Shown one piece after another: positions 6,745 to 13,884 of a stretch of 15,128 nt of DNA (the first letter of the stretch is position 1; each line of letters begins with the position of its first letter). The DNA is taken from the NCBI GenBank assembly GCA_045402695.1, contig JAWPNA010000208.1, positions 1-15,128 on the forward strand, written 5' to 3'. The position numbers were made by a program, and so were the translations under genes. Below the pieces are notes generated by a model. It made no database searches. It had not been told where the DNA came from and saw only the letters and a program-made list of their open reading frames with translations. The stretch is from JAWPNA01 sp045402695. GTDB lineage: Bacteria; Acidobacteriota; Polarisedimenticolia; JACPZX01; DASXTC01.

Positions 6745-7364
6745 GCCAGGCTGCGACGTTGGATCCGACCCTGCACGGCTCCGCTGAGCCCGCCGAGACC
6801 CCACTGACCCCGGAGAGCTGGGGAAAGCTGGGCATGTGGGTATTCCTTGCCGCGGACGCCATGTCGTTCGGCGGCCTGCTCGCGGGCTACGGGGCGCTGA
6901 GGATCTCGAGCCCCGACTGGCCGAACCCCAAGCAGACGCTGGGGATCAACCTGACCGCGTTCATGACTTTCCTGCTGATCGTGAGCAGCTTCACGATGGT
7001 CAAGGCGTTGTCTCACACGCGGAGGGGCGACACGAGAAAGGCGAGGCTGTTCCTTCTCGCGACCATCGCGGGGGGCGCCATGTTCCTGGGATTGCAAGCT
7101 TACGAGTGGTCACACCTCATATTCGAGAAGGGGGTGACTCTGCAGAGCAATCCGTTCGGCAGCAGTCTTTTCGGCACGACCTTCTTCATCCTGACCGGCT
7201 TTCACGGATGTCACGTCCTGGCCGGCGTGCTGTACCTCAGCACCACGACCTTCCTGCTGGGCCGAAAGGTCTGGGGATACAACGAAGTGGAGATCGCGGG
7301 GTTGTACTGGCACTTCGTGGATCTCATCTGGATCCTGGTTTTCACGTTCGTCTACCTGCTCTAG
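6741..7364 (+). CDS. ctaE: Cytochrome c oxidase subunit III, second copy
   Basis: The 207-residue protein has about five membrane helices and the usual C-terminal signature LYWHFVDLIWILVF (Trp190, His191, Asp194), with Glu122 (YEW) and His155/His158 (GFHGCHV). In the first helix the conserved Glu of subunit III is replaced by Asp39 (AADAMSF), the opposite pattern to the first copy. The TTG at 6741 overlaps the previous stop and is preceded by AGGAGA (6728-6733) with 7-nt spacing. Whether both copies enter the same enzyme, alternate, or belong to a larger complex cannot be told from sequence. Confidence 0.95.
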   Translation: MSQAATLDPTLHGSAEPAETPLTPESWGKLGMWVFLAADAMSFGGLLAGYGALRISSPDWPNPKQTLGINLTAFMTFLLIVSSFTMVKALSHTRRGDTRKARLFLLATIAGGAMFLGLQAYEWSHLIFEKGVTLQSNPFGSSLFGTTFFILTGFHGCHVLAGVLYLSTTTFLLGRKVWGYNEVEIAGLYWHFVDLIWILVFTFVYLL

Positions 7365-7380
7365 AAAGGACACGACACCG

Positions 7381-7746
7381 ATGGCGCAGCAAGCCATGGC
7401 TCAAGCCCGGCACCAGGACCACCCGGAGCCCAACTACCTCGCCGTGATCATCGTCCTGACGGCCTTCACGATCCTGGAGATCGCGGTCACCTTTGCGCCC
7501 ATGCCGAAGCTGCTCATCGGGATTGCGCTGGTGGGGCTGGCGCTCACCAAGGCGATCATGGTGGCCTTGTTCTTCATGCACCTGAAGTTCGAGAAATGGG
7601 CGCTCGCCCTGATCGCCGCCACGCCTCTGGTCCTGTGCGGCCTCCTGATGTTCGCCCTGCTGCCGGACAACCGGCCGGGTTCCGCAAGCGCGACGGCCCG
7701 GGCCGCCGGCCAGGCAGGCGAAGCCGGAACCGGCGCGGAACACTGA
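7381..7746 (+). CDS. ctaF: Cytochrome c oxidase subunit IV (prokaryotic type)
   Basis: This 121-residue membrane protein matches the small prokaryotic subunit IV family found after subunit III in many aa3 and caa3 operons. It has three hydrophobic helices (about 20-38, 42-65 and 73-93). The family signature KAIMVALFFMHLKFE, with the Phe-Phe-Met-His core, is at about residues 57-71. An N-terminal His/Gln-rich stretch and a C-terminal Ala/Gly-rich tail are variable. AAGGA at 7366-7370 lies 10 nt before the ATG. Its stop overlaps the next ATG by one base (TGATG). It is probably a structural subunit with no cofactor. Confidence 0.9.
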   Translation: MAQQAMAQARHQDHPEPNYLAVIIVLTAFTILEIAVTFAPMPKLLIGIALVGLALTKAIMVALFFMHLKFEKWALALIAATPLVLCGLLMFALLPDNRPGSASATARAAGQAGEAGTGAEH

Positions 7747-8495
7747 TGTCGATCCAGGATCCTTCTTCCGCGGGCGCGGGGCGGATCCTCACCCGATCTC
7801 TCTGGATCGCCCTGGCCGCTGTGCTGGCCATCACGATGGCCAGCGGCGCGCGCGCCCTGATGCAATCGGGCGGCGGACCCGCCGCGGGCGCTGGTTCCTA
7901 CCTCTCGAACCTAGGCGACTATGGAGTCGTGCCCGCGTTCGATCTCAAGGACGTCTCGGGCCGCGCCGTGACTTTGCGGGATCTGGCGGGCAAGTACTGG
8001 GTGGCTGACTTCATCTTCACCCGCTGCACGGGGATGTGTCCCACGCTGACGGCGCGGATGGCCTCCCTCAACCAGGCAATGCATCAGACGATGCACCAGG
8101 CGATGTCGGGCACCGGCCCGCGAGCGGGGTCCGATGGCGGCGCTGCGCCGGGGAGCGACGTTCTCTTCGTCTCCTTCAGCGTGGATCCGGACTGGGACAC
8201 CCCGTCGGTCCTGGGCCGGTATGCCGACGCGCACGGCGCGGAGCCTGGCCGCTGGCTCTTCCTGACGGGATCGCGGGGGGATCTCCACCGACTGATCGGC
8301 GAGGGATTCCACCTCAACGTGGCCGAAGCGCCGCCGGACGCCGCCTCCAGCGGCGACCTGATCACGCACAGCGACCGGTTCGTGCTGGTGGATCCCGCGG
8401 CGCGTATCCGCGGCTACTACCACGGCACGGATGAAGCGTCGATGCGCCGGCTCTGGGAGGACCTCGAGCGGCTGCGGCGCGAGACGGCTCGTTGA
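7746..8495 (+). CDS. sco1: SCO1/SenC-family copper chaperone with Met/His repeat insert
   Basis: SCO proteins are membrane-anchored thioredoxin-fold proteins that help build the CuA centre of subunit II. This 249-residue protein has one N-terminal membrane anchor (about 17-38), then the SCO domain. Copper ligands are Cys94 and Cys98 (RCTGMC) and His208 (ITHSDRFVLVD). Between the helix after the Cys pair and strand DVLFVSFSVDP is an insert of roughly 25 residues starting with QAMHQTMHQAM (110-120), a tandem Met/His repeat, followed by a Gly-rich linker. Such Met/His runs can bind copper, so the insert may be an additional metal site; this is inference. The ATG shares one base with the ctaF stop and the C-terminus overlaps the next gene (TTGA). 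Confidence 0.93.
   Translation: MSIQDPSSAGAGRILTRSLWIALAAVLAITMASGARALMQSGGGPAAGAGSYLSNLGDYGVVPAFDLKDVSGRAVTLRDLAGKYWVADFIFTRCTGMCPTLTARMASLNQAMHQTMHQAMSGTGPRAGSDGGAAPGSDVLFVSFSVDPDWDTPSVLGRYADAHGAEPGRWLFLTGSRGDLHRLIGEGFHLNVAEAPPDAASSGDLITHSDRFVLVDPAARIRGYYHGTDEASMRRLWEDLERLRRETAR
8070..8105 (+). repeat. Short 12-bp tandem repeat inside the SCO1 gene
   Basis: Three units of about 12 bp follow one another, beginning caggcaatgcat, cagacgatgcac and caggcgatgtcg. They encode QAMH, QTMH and QAMS. The units differ at synonymous and replacement sites, so this is an old or selected repeat rather than a fresh slippage event. It makes the Met/His-rich insert of the chaperone. Confidence 0.7.
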
Positions 8496-8920
8496 TCGAT
8501 GTTTCCCGCCTGCCGGCACTCAACGCCGCGCTGAACTCGCTCAGCGCGATCCTGCTGGGAGCTGGCTACCTCTTCATCCGCCGCCGCAACGTCGCCGCGC
8601 ACAAGACCTGCATGTTGGCCGCGCTGGGTGTCTCGACGCTGTTTCTGATCTCCTACATCACCTATCACGCCCAGGCGGGCTCCGTGAGGTTCACGGGGAC
8701 CGGGTGGGTCCGCCCGCTCTACTTCGCCATTCTGATCAGCCACGTGATCCTGGCCATGGCGATCCTGCCCCTCGCGCTCGTGACGGTGTACCGCGCCTGG
8801 CGGGAGAGGTTCGAGGCGCACAGGCGGATCGCCCGGTGGACTCTCCCGATCTGGATGTACGTGTCGGTGACGGGCGTGGTCGTGTACGTGATGCTGTATG
8901 TCCTGTATCCCGCCGGCTGA
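8492..8920 (+). CDS. ctaM: DUF420 membrane protein, CtaM-like oxidase maturation factor
   Basis: This 142-residue protein has four membrane helices (about 10-29, 40-60, 76-99 and 116-138). It shows the DUF420 pattern: LPALNAALNSLSAILLGAGY at the N-terminus, RRRNVAAHKTCM, the pair His59 (ITYH) and His84 (ILISHV), then FEAHRRIARWTLPIWMYVSV with His110. Members include CtaM (YozB) of Firmicutes, needed for aa3 oxidase activity. The conserved membrane His residues suggest metal or heme handling. The start is TTG 8492, overlapping the SCO1 stop; the next in-frame ATG is at residue 41 and would remove the first conserved helix. It is the last gene of the oxidase operon. Confidence 0.88.
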   Translation: MIDVSRLPALNAALNSLSAILLGAGYLFIRRRNVAAHKTCMLAALGVSTLFLISYITYHAQAGSVRFTGTGWVRPLYFAILISHVILAMAILPLALVTVYRAWRERFEAHRRIARWTLPIWMYVSVTGVVVYVMLYVLYPAG

Positions 8921-8932
8921 CCGGCCGATAGT

Positions 8933-9721
8933 TCACGGCGCGGCGCGGCGGGCGAAGTGCGCGGCGCCCAAGAAGCTGGCGGCCGCGAACAGAACGAGCA
9001 ACAGCATCGAGACGGCCATGCCCGGCAGCGTGGACAGCTCTGCGGCGAAGGCGGGGCTGCCGAGGCAAAGGCTGCGCCTCAGGGCCGCCATGCCGTAGGT
9101 CATCGGGTTGACCAGCATCGCCGCCCGGAGCCAGAGCGGGGCCCCCGCAGCGGGGAAGAACGCGCCCGACAGCAGCCACATCGGCATCAGGACCAGGTTC
9201 ATGATCGCGTGGAAGCCCTGCGTGGAGTCCATCTTCCACGCGAGCAGGAGCCCCATGCCCGACATGGCGAAGGCAAGCAGCGCCATCACGGCCATCGAGG
9301 CGAGCACCGAGGCGACCGACAGCGGCAGCCCGATCACCGGCGCGAGCCCCAGCAGCAGCAGCCCCTGCAGCAACGCGAGCAACGTGCTGCCCGCGGCCTG
9401 GCCCATCACGATGCTCCACCGTGGGATGGGCGCCACGAGCACCCCTTGCAGGAACCCTGCCTTGCGATCCTCCACCACCGAGATGGTGGCGAAGATTGCG
9501 GTGAATAGAAGCGTCAGCGCGATGATCCCCGGGTAGAAGTACTGCATATACCCGGTCGCCGGCGATCCGGACGGGCGGAACGACGCTTTCAACCCGCCGC
9601 CCAACAGCAGCCAGAACAGCAGCGGCTGGCCGAACGCTCCGACAAGGCGGCTCCTCTGGCGCGCGAAACGCACCATCTCCCTGACGCACAGGGTGCCCGC
9701 CGCGAGCAATCCACGTCTCAC
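8933..9721 (-). CDS. ABC-2 type transporter permease
   Basis: This 262-residue membrane protein has about six hydrophobic segments and the ABC-2/NodJ-DrrB architecture, with a conserved PGIIALTLLFTAIFAT segment and an MWLLSGAFFP-x-NPMTYG motif region near the C-terminus. It would form the membrane channel of the exporter whose ATPase is encoded just upstream. The GTG start at 9721-9719 overlaps the ATPase stop (GTGA) and is preceded by a strong AGGAGG at 9734-9729 with 7-nt spacing. The gene converges on the oxidase operon with 12 bp between stops and no terminator hairpin with a T-tract. Substrate is unknown; lipid, polyketide or peptide export and an oxidase-related role are all open. Confidence 0.92.
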   Translation of the reverse strand: MRRGLLAAGTLCVREMVRFARQRSRLVGAFGQPLLFWLLLGGGLKASFRPSGSPATGYMQYFYPGIIALTLLFTAIFATISVVEDRKAGFLQGVLVAPIPRWSIVMGQAAGSTLLALLQGLLLLGLAPVIGLPLSVASVLASMAVMALLAFAMSGMGLLLAWKMDSTQGFHAIMNLVLMPMWLLSGAFFPAAGAPLWLRAAMLVNPMTYGMAALRRSLCLGSPAFAAELSTLPGMAVSMLLLVLFAAASFLGAAHFARRAAP

Positions 9722-10662
9722 GCGGCCTCCTCCTGGAAGCGCCGCCCAGTGAGGTGCACGAAGACGTCATCGAGCGTCGGCTGCCCCCAGCTCACCGAGA
9801 GAATCTCTCCTGGAAATGCCTCCACGATCTCCCCGACGAGCCGGTGGCCCCTTGGCGTTTCCAAGCGCACCGTCCCGTCCACGATCAACGGGTCGCCGTC
9901 GAAGCGCTCCTTCAGCTTCACGCGCATCGTCTCAGGCTGGCGGCACTGCACCACCACCACGTCGCCTCCGATGCGCGCCTTGAGCCGGTGCGGCTCGTCA
10001 AACGCCACGAGCCGCCCCTCGTGCATGATCCCGACGTGGTCGCAGCGTTCCGCCTCCTCCATGAAGTGCGTCGTCAGGAGCACGGTCACACCGTCACGCC
10101 GGCTGAGCTGCTCGAGCTGGGCGAGGAACTCCCTGCGCGCGTTGGGGTCCAGACCCGTGTTGGGCTCGTCCAGAAGCATCAGATCGGGCCGGTGCAGCAG
10201 CACTTTGGCCAGCTCGGCCCGGCGCTGCAGGCCGCCCGAGAGCGACTCCACCCGATCGCGCGCCCGGCCCGAGAGCCCCAGCGCCACGAGCGCCGCCTCG
10301 CAGCCTTTCTTCAGCTCCGGCCCGGAGATGCCGTAGAGGTGGCCGTGGTGGCGCAGGTTCTCAAGCAAAGTCAGCTTGGCGTCGAGGCTAGGGCGCTGGA
10401 ACACGACCCCCAGCCGTTCCCGCACGCGCGCCGGCTCGCGCGTCACCGAGTGTCCGAAGACCCTCGCGTCGCCGGTGGCCGGCTTGAGCAGCGTGCCGAG
10501 GATCTTGAAGAGGGTGGTCTTGCCCCCGCCGTTGGGCCCCAGCAGCCCGACGATCTCTCCCGGGCGGACCTCGAAGTTCACGCCGCAGAGCGCCTCGCGG
10601 TCGCCGTAGCGGTGGCCGAGGCCATCCACGGCGATCGCCGATCCTCGATCCAACAACGTCAT
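9718..10662 (-). CDS. ABC transporter ATP-binding protein (ABC-2 / DrrA-like)
   Basis: This 314-residue ATPase powers the adjacent ABC-2 permease. Visible motifs are Walker A GPNGGGKTT (42-50), Q-loop Gln89, signature LSGGL (141-145), Walker B LMLLDEP (161-167), D-loop GLDP and switch His199 (TTHFMEEAERCDHVGIM). After about residue 225 comes a C-terminal regulatory-like extension as in DrrA/CcmA-type exporters. ATG at 10662 is selected because the family begins shortly before the AVDGLGHRYGD strand; the frame is open upstream to 10809 but that part is Arg/Ala-rich and would overlap the divergent gene. No clear Shine-Dalgarno is visible at 10662. Operon with the permease through a 4-bp overlap. 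Confidence 0.92.
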   Translation of the reverse strand: MTLLDRGSAIAVDGLGHRYGDREALCGVNFEVRPGEIVGLLGPNGGGKTTLFKILGTLLKPATGDARVFGHSVTREPARVRERLGVVFQRPSLDAKLTLLENLRHHGHLYGISGPELKKGCEAALVALGLSGRARDRVESLSGGLQRRAELAKVLLHRPDLMLLDEPNTGLDPNARREFLAQLEQLSRRDGVTVLLTTHFMEEAERCDHVGIMHEGRLVAFDEPHRLKARIGGDVVVVQCRQPETMRVKLKERFDGDPLIVDGTVRLETPRGHRLVGEIVEAFPGEILSVSWGQPTLDDVFVHLTGRRFQEEAA

Positions 10663-10808
10663 GTCGCTGGCCCAAGCCGAGGCGGCGGCTCCAGCCTCGC
10701 GGGAGGCTCGCAGCGGGGGCAGCGCAGCCGCGCCGCCGACAGTAGAATACGGCCGACATCGGACATTCTCATGGCGCGTCAGTCTGCCACATGGAGATCG
10801 CCGGGACA
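10663..10808. promoter_or_regulatory. Divergent intergenic region between ABC ATPase and TMTC-like gene
   Basis: This 146-bp region must carry the start signals for both neighbours. A TAGAAT hexamer on the plus strand (10743-10748, 5 of 6 to the -10 consensus) overlaps TATTCT on the minus strand (10749-10744), so one AT-rich spot could serve as -10 in either direction. No good -35 box is found at the right distance on either strand. The promoter assignment is therefore weak. Confidence 0.3.
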
Positions 10809-12683
10809 ATGCGGTTAGCGCGTCTCCTGTTGGTCGCCGCGGTGGCGGCGGGCCTCTACGCCGGCGGCTTGTTCAACGGCTTCGTCTTCGACGATCACCA
10901 GCTCGTCGAGGCGAATCCACTGGTGGCTGAGCCGGGCCACCTGCACGAGATCTTCGCGTCGCACTACTGGCATCCTCTCCGGCCCAGGGGCTACCTCTAC
11001 CGCCCTTTGACGATTCTCTCGCTGAGGCTGGACCATCTGTTCGGGGGAGGCCGCCCCGTCCTGTTCCACGCCACCAACCTGGTCCTGCACGCCGCCGTCT
11101 CCGTGATGGTCTACCTGGTCCTGAGCCTGCTTTACGGACGCCGGCCGCCGCCGGCGCGGGACGCCGGCGGCGAACAGACGCCCTGGCGCGCAAACGTGCC
11201 GCTGGTGGCCGCCCTCCTGTTCGCCGCGCATCCCGTGCACACCGAGGCCGTGGCGGGGATCGCCGGTCGTGCCGACCTTCTCGCGACGTTGTTCGTCATG
11301 GCCGCGTGGTGGCTTCACCTGCTGGGACGCCCGTGGATCACTGCGGCGGCCTTCTGTCTGGGGATGCTGTCGAAGGAAAGCGCGGTGGTGCTGCCCGGCA
11401 TCCTGATCCTCTCGGACCTCTGCTTTGGCGTTCCAGGTGCCCCCGGCGTCTCGTTTCGCTTGGGGATCCTGCGCCGCCATGGCCCCCCGGCCGCCGCGCT
11501 CGCGGCCTGCCTGGCTCTGCGGGCGGCCGTGCTGGGGTCGCCCGGAGGAGGCGACCCGTCGCTGATCGCCGCTCTGGACAATCCGCTCGTCGCCCAGACG
11601 GTTTTCGTCCGAATCGCCACGGCGCTCAAGGTGCTGCTGCTGGAGGCGCGCTTGCTGGTGTTCCCCCGGGATCTTTCCGCGGATTACTCGTTCAACCAGA
11701 TCCCGCTGGTGACGCGGGTCGCCGATCCGTGGCTCCTCTCGGCGCTGGCCGCCGCCGCGGCGGTGCTGGCCTGCGCCTGGTTCTTCAGGAAGAGGCGATA
11801 CGGCCCGGCATTCCCGATCCTGTTTTTCTTCGTCTGCATCGCTCCCGTGTCGAACCTGGCGATCCCGATCGGCACGATCATGGCCGAGAGGATCCTCTAT
11901 CTGCCTGCCCTCGGCGCCTGCGCCGGCATTGCGCTGGCGCTGGCTTGGCTGTCTTCGCGCAGCGCCCGCGCCGCGACGGCGATCAGCATGGCTGCAGTGT
12001 TCCTTCTGGGTTCCCGGACGCTCCTGCGGGTCCCGGAGTGGAGAAGCGACCTGACGCTCTTCACGGCCGCCGCGAGCGCGTCGGCCGCCAGCGCCAAGGC
12101 CCAGTACAACCTGGGCATGGTCCACTTGAAGGCGGGCGACGCCGGCTCGGCGCTGCCGTATCTGCAGCGCGCCGTGCAGAACGCCGGCGGCATGCCGGGA
12201 GGCGCGGACATGATGCGCGACCTGGCGGAGGCCCTGACGCGGCTCTCACGGCAGGACGAGGCGATCGCGGTGCTCGAACGCGCGCGGTTCCGGGAGCCGG
12301 GCCACCTGGGTGTGCTCGTCAATCTGGGCAATGCCTACCTGGCGAGAGGCGACCTCGATCGCGCTCTGGAGGACTACGATGCCGCACTGCGCCTCGATCC
12401 GGACCATGGTGGGGCCCTGTTGAACCGCGGGCGGCTGCTGCTGCGCATGGGTATGCCCCAGGAGGCCGCGCGCGACCTCGAGCAGGTGCTGCGCCACGCT
12501 CCCGCGACGACCGATGCGCTCTACTATCTGGGCGACGCCTACCTCGCGGCGGGACGCACGGCCGCCGGCGCGCGCGCGCTGCGCGAATTCCTGGCCAAGG
12601 CCGATGCCGATCGGAGCGAGCTGGCGCCTCTCGCGCGCGACAAGCTGGCGCGGCTGTCGGGCCAAACGATTCGCGGAAATTGA
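10809..12683 (+). CDS. TMTC/DUF1736-like membrane protein with C-terminal TPR repeats
   Basis: This 624-residue protein combines a polytopic GT-C-like membrane half (1 to ~415) with about five TPR units (429-610). Family marks are FVFDDH in the first loop (Asp28, Asp29), YRPL (64-67), HPVHTEAVAGIAGRADLLA (141-159), KES (Lys189, Glu190) and AERILYLPALG (359 on). Eukaryotic TMTC relatives are O-mannosyltransferases; bacterial members are uncharacterised, so glycosyl transfer from a lipid-linked sugar is only a family-based inference. The first TPR reads AKAQYNLGMVHLKAGDAGSA. ATG 10809 begins directly with the first helix and has ggag 12 nt upstream; ATG 10791 is the alternative and adds MEIAGT. 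It is divergent from the ABC genes and monocistronic or grouped with the USP gene. Confidence 0.85.
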   Translation: MRLARLLLVAAVAAGLYAGGLFNGFVFDDHQLVEANPLVAEPGHLHEIFASHYWHPLRPRGYLYRPLTILSLRLDHLFGGGRPVLFHATNLVLHAAVSVMVYLVLSLLYGRRPPPARDAGGEQTPWRANVPLVAALLFAAHPVHTEAVAGIAGRADLLATLFVMAAWWLHLLGRPWITAAAFCLGMLSKESAVVLPGILILSDLCFGVPGAPGVSFRLGILRRHGPPAAALAACLALRAAVLGSPGGGDPSLIAALDNPLVAQTVFVRIATALKVLLLEARLLVFPRDLSADYSFNQIPLVTRVADPWLLSALAAAAAVLACAWFFRKRRYGPAFPILFFFVCIAPVSNLAIPIGTIMAERILYLPALGACAGIALALAWLSSRSARAATAISMAAVFLLGSRTLLRVPEWRSDLTLFTAAASASAASAKAQYNLGMVHLKAGDAGSALPYLQRAVQNAGGMPGGADMMRDLAEALTRLSRQDEAIAVLERARFREPGHLGVLVNLGNAYLARGDLDRALEDYDAALRLDPDHGGALLNRGRLLLRMGMPQEAARDLEQVLRHAPATTDALYYLGDAYLAAGRTAAGARALREFLAKADADRSELAPLARDKLARLSGQTIRGN

Positions 12684-12708
12684 CACTCCCCGGAGCGCAT
12701 GATAGCTT
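12680..12708 (+). promoter_or_regulatory. Candidate promoter for the universal-stress gene
   Basis: A perfect TTGACA (12680-12685) overlaps the TGA stop of the TPR gene, and TAGCTT (12703-12708, 3 of 6) follows after 17 bp. The predicted start near 12715 lies at a small inverted repeat, cgtctc (12711-12716) and gagacg (12724-12729). The weak -10 box lowers confidence and might mean the promoter needs an activator. Confidence 0.45.
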
Positions 12709-12774
12709 GTCGTCTCCCATCAAGAGACGCACGAAGATCCGGGCGCGGCAGGGCCCACGCCAGGAGAGATCTTG

Positions 12775-13776
12775 ATGCCGCGTTCGTACAAGAGAATCTA
12801 CGTCCCCGTCGACAACTCGAGTCACTCCTTCGCCGCCATCGATCTGGCCGTGCATCTGGCCCACACGTTCGGGGCGACGCTGGTGGGCAGTCACGTCTTC
12901 GCCGCCGGGATGACCGACTCGTACCTCGACCTGATGGAAGAGTGCTGCCGCACCGCCAGTGTCACGTTCGAGCGCAAGACCTTCGACGGCCGGCATCACA
13001 AGATGATTGTCGAGGACATCCAGCGCAGCCACTACGACCTCGTCATCATGGGCGGCCTGGGCGAGGGAGCCGTGGACGAGAGCCAGATCGGATCGGTCGT
13101 CGAACGCGTGGCGCGCAAGACCCAAACCGACGTGCTCGTGGCCAAGGACCTCATCCCCGATCCGGACGGAGTCATCCTCGTGGCCGTGGACGGCTCGCCT
13201 CAATCGCTCGAGGCGTTCTGCGCGGCTTTGCAGTTGTCGCGCGCCACCGGGCACACACTCGAGGGGATCGTCGTAGGCGAGGGCAGCGTGGCCGGCACGA
13301 CTTCGGCCGCCCTCGATGCCGCGCGCGCGATGGCCGCCGCCGAAGGGGCCGAGCTGGATTTCGCCGTGACCGAGGGAAAGCCGTTCGACCGGATCCTCAA
13401 GATCTGCCGCGAGAAGAAACCCTGGCTGCTCGTGATCGGCAAGACGGGCTCCGATGCCGAAGAGGGAGACGACATCGGATCCACGACCGTCAACCTGCTG
13501 CGGCTCGCTCCCTGCAACATCCTGATCACCCCTTCCGTGAAAGTGCCCGCGCACCGCCCGCATCGCCAGGTCGCGCACCACTCCGAAGCCACGCCGCCCG
13601 CCGGCAAGCTCACCATGAAGTGGACCGAGGCGGCCGAGCGGCTGCTGGACGACGTCCCCAAGGAGCAGCGCCTCGAGGTCATTCGCACCGTGGAGGAAGG
13701 GGCCCGCAAGATGGGAGTCGCCGTCATCACCGCCGAGACGATAGACAAGGTGATGCTCGGTTATATAGACTCCTGA
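12775..13776 (+). CDS. Tandem universal-stress (UspA) protein with C-terminal PCP_red-like domain
   Basis: This 333-residue soluble protein has two UspA-fold domains (about 5-130 and 132-240). Each carries a complete ATP-binding signature G-x2-G-x9-G-S: Gly93, Gly96 and Gly106-Ser107 in the first, Gly222, Gly225 and Gly235-Ser236 in the second. After a His/Pro-rich linker (about 243-275), residues 281-327 (MKWTEAAERLL, VPKEQR, VEEGARKMGVAVITAETID) match the pattern of the PCP_red domain known from the C-terminus of light-independent protochlorophyllide reductase subunit B and from other proteins. The role of this module is not known to me. ATG 12775 has AGGAG at 12762-12766 with 8-nt spacing. 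A B12/radical SAM gene follows 108 bp downstream. ATP binding is expected; the physiological function cannot be stated. Confidence 0.88.
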   Translation: MPRSYKRIYVPVDNSSHSFAAIDLAVHLAHTFGATLVGSHVFAAGMTDSYLDLMEECCRTASVTFERKTFDGRHHKMIVEDIQRSHYDLVIMGGLGEGAVDESQIGSVVERVARKTQTDVLVAKDLIPDPDGVILVAVDGSPQSLEAFCAALQLSRATGHTLEGIVVGEGSVAGTTSAALDAARAMAAAEGAELDFAVTEGKPFDRILKICREKKPWLLVIGKTGSDAEEGDDIGSTTVNLLRLAPCNILITPSVKVPAHRPHRQVAHHSEATPPAGKLTMKWTEAAERLLDDVPKEQRLEVIRTVEEGARKMGVAVITAETIDKVMLGYIDS

Positions 13777-13884
13777 TCAGTATCGCTCGCGCGGGCCGTG
13801 TGTGGGCATGGCACGGGCGATGCTCGCCGGGGCGCGATGGGATCCTCCACCGTCCACGGCTCTCATTCCCGAGAGGTGGCCTGA
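13777..13884. other. Intergenic gap before the radical SAM gene
   Basis: The 108 bp between the universal-stress gene and the radical SAM gene contain a Shine-Dalgarno-like gaggtgg (13873-13879) ahead of ATG 13885. I see no convincing promoter, terminator or RNA element. The two flanking genes could be co-transcribed. Confidence 0.5.

Noticed and set aside
8912..8925. Possible terminator gccgg-ctga-ccggc at the end of the oxidase operon
   Set aside because: The stem is only 5 bp, it includes the stop codon of the DUF420 gene, and no T-tract follows on either strand.
10663..10809. N-terminal extension of the ABC ATPase up to 10809
   Set aside because: The extra 49 residues are not family-like and the start would overlap the beginning of the divergent gene.
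11306..12775. 489-codon plus-strand frame overlapping the TMTC-like gene
   Set aside because: Arg/Gly/Pro-rich translation with no recognisable motif, in a different frame from a gene with clear family signatures.
12319..13581. 420-codon minus-strand frame opposite the TPR and universal-stress genes
   Set aside because: It spans two genes and their intergenic promoter and has no domain features; the plus-strand genes are well supported.
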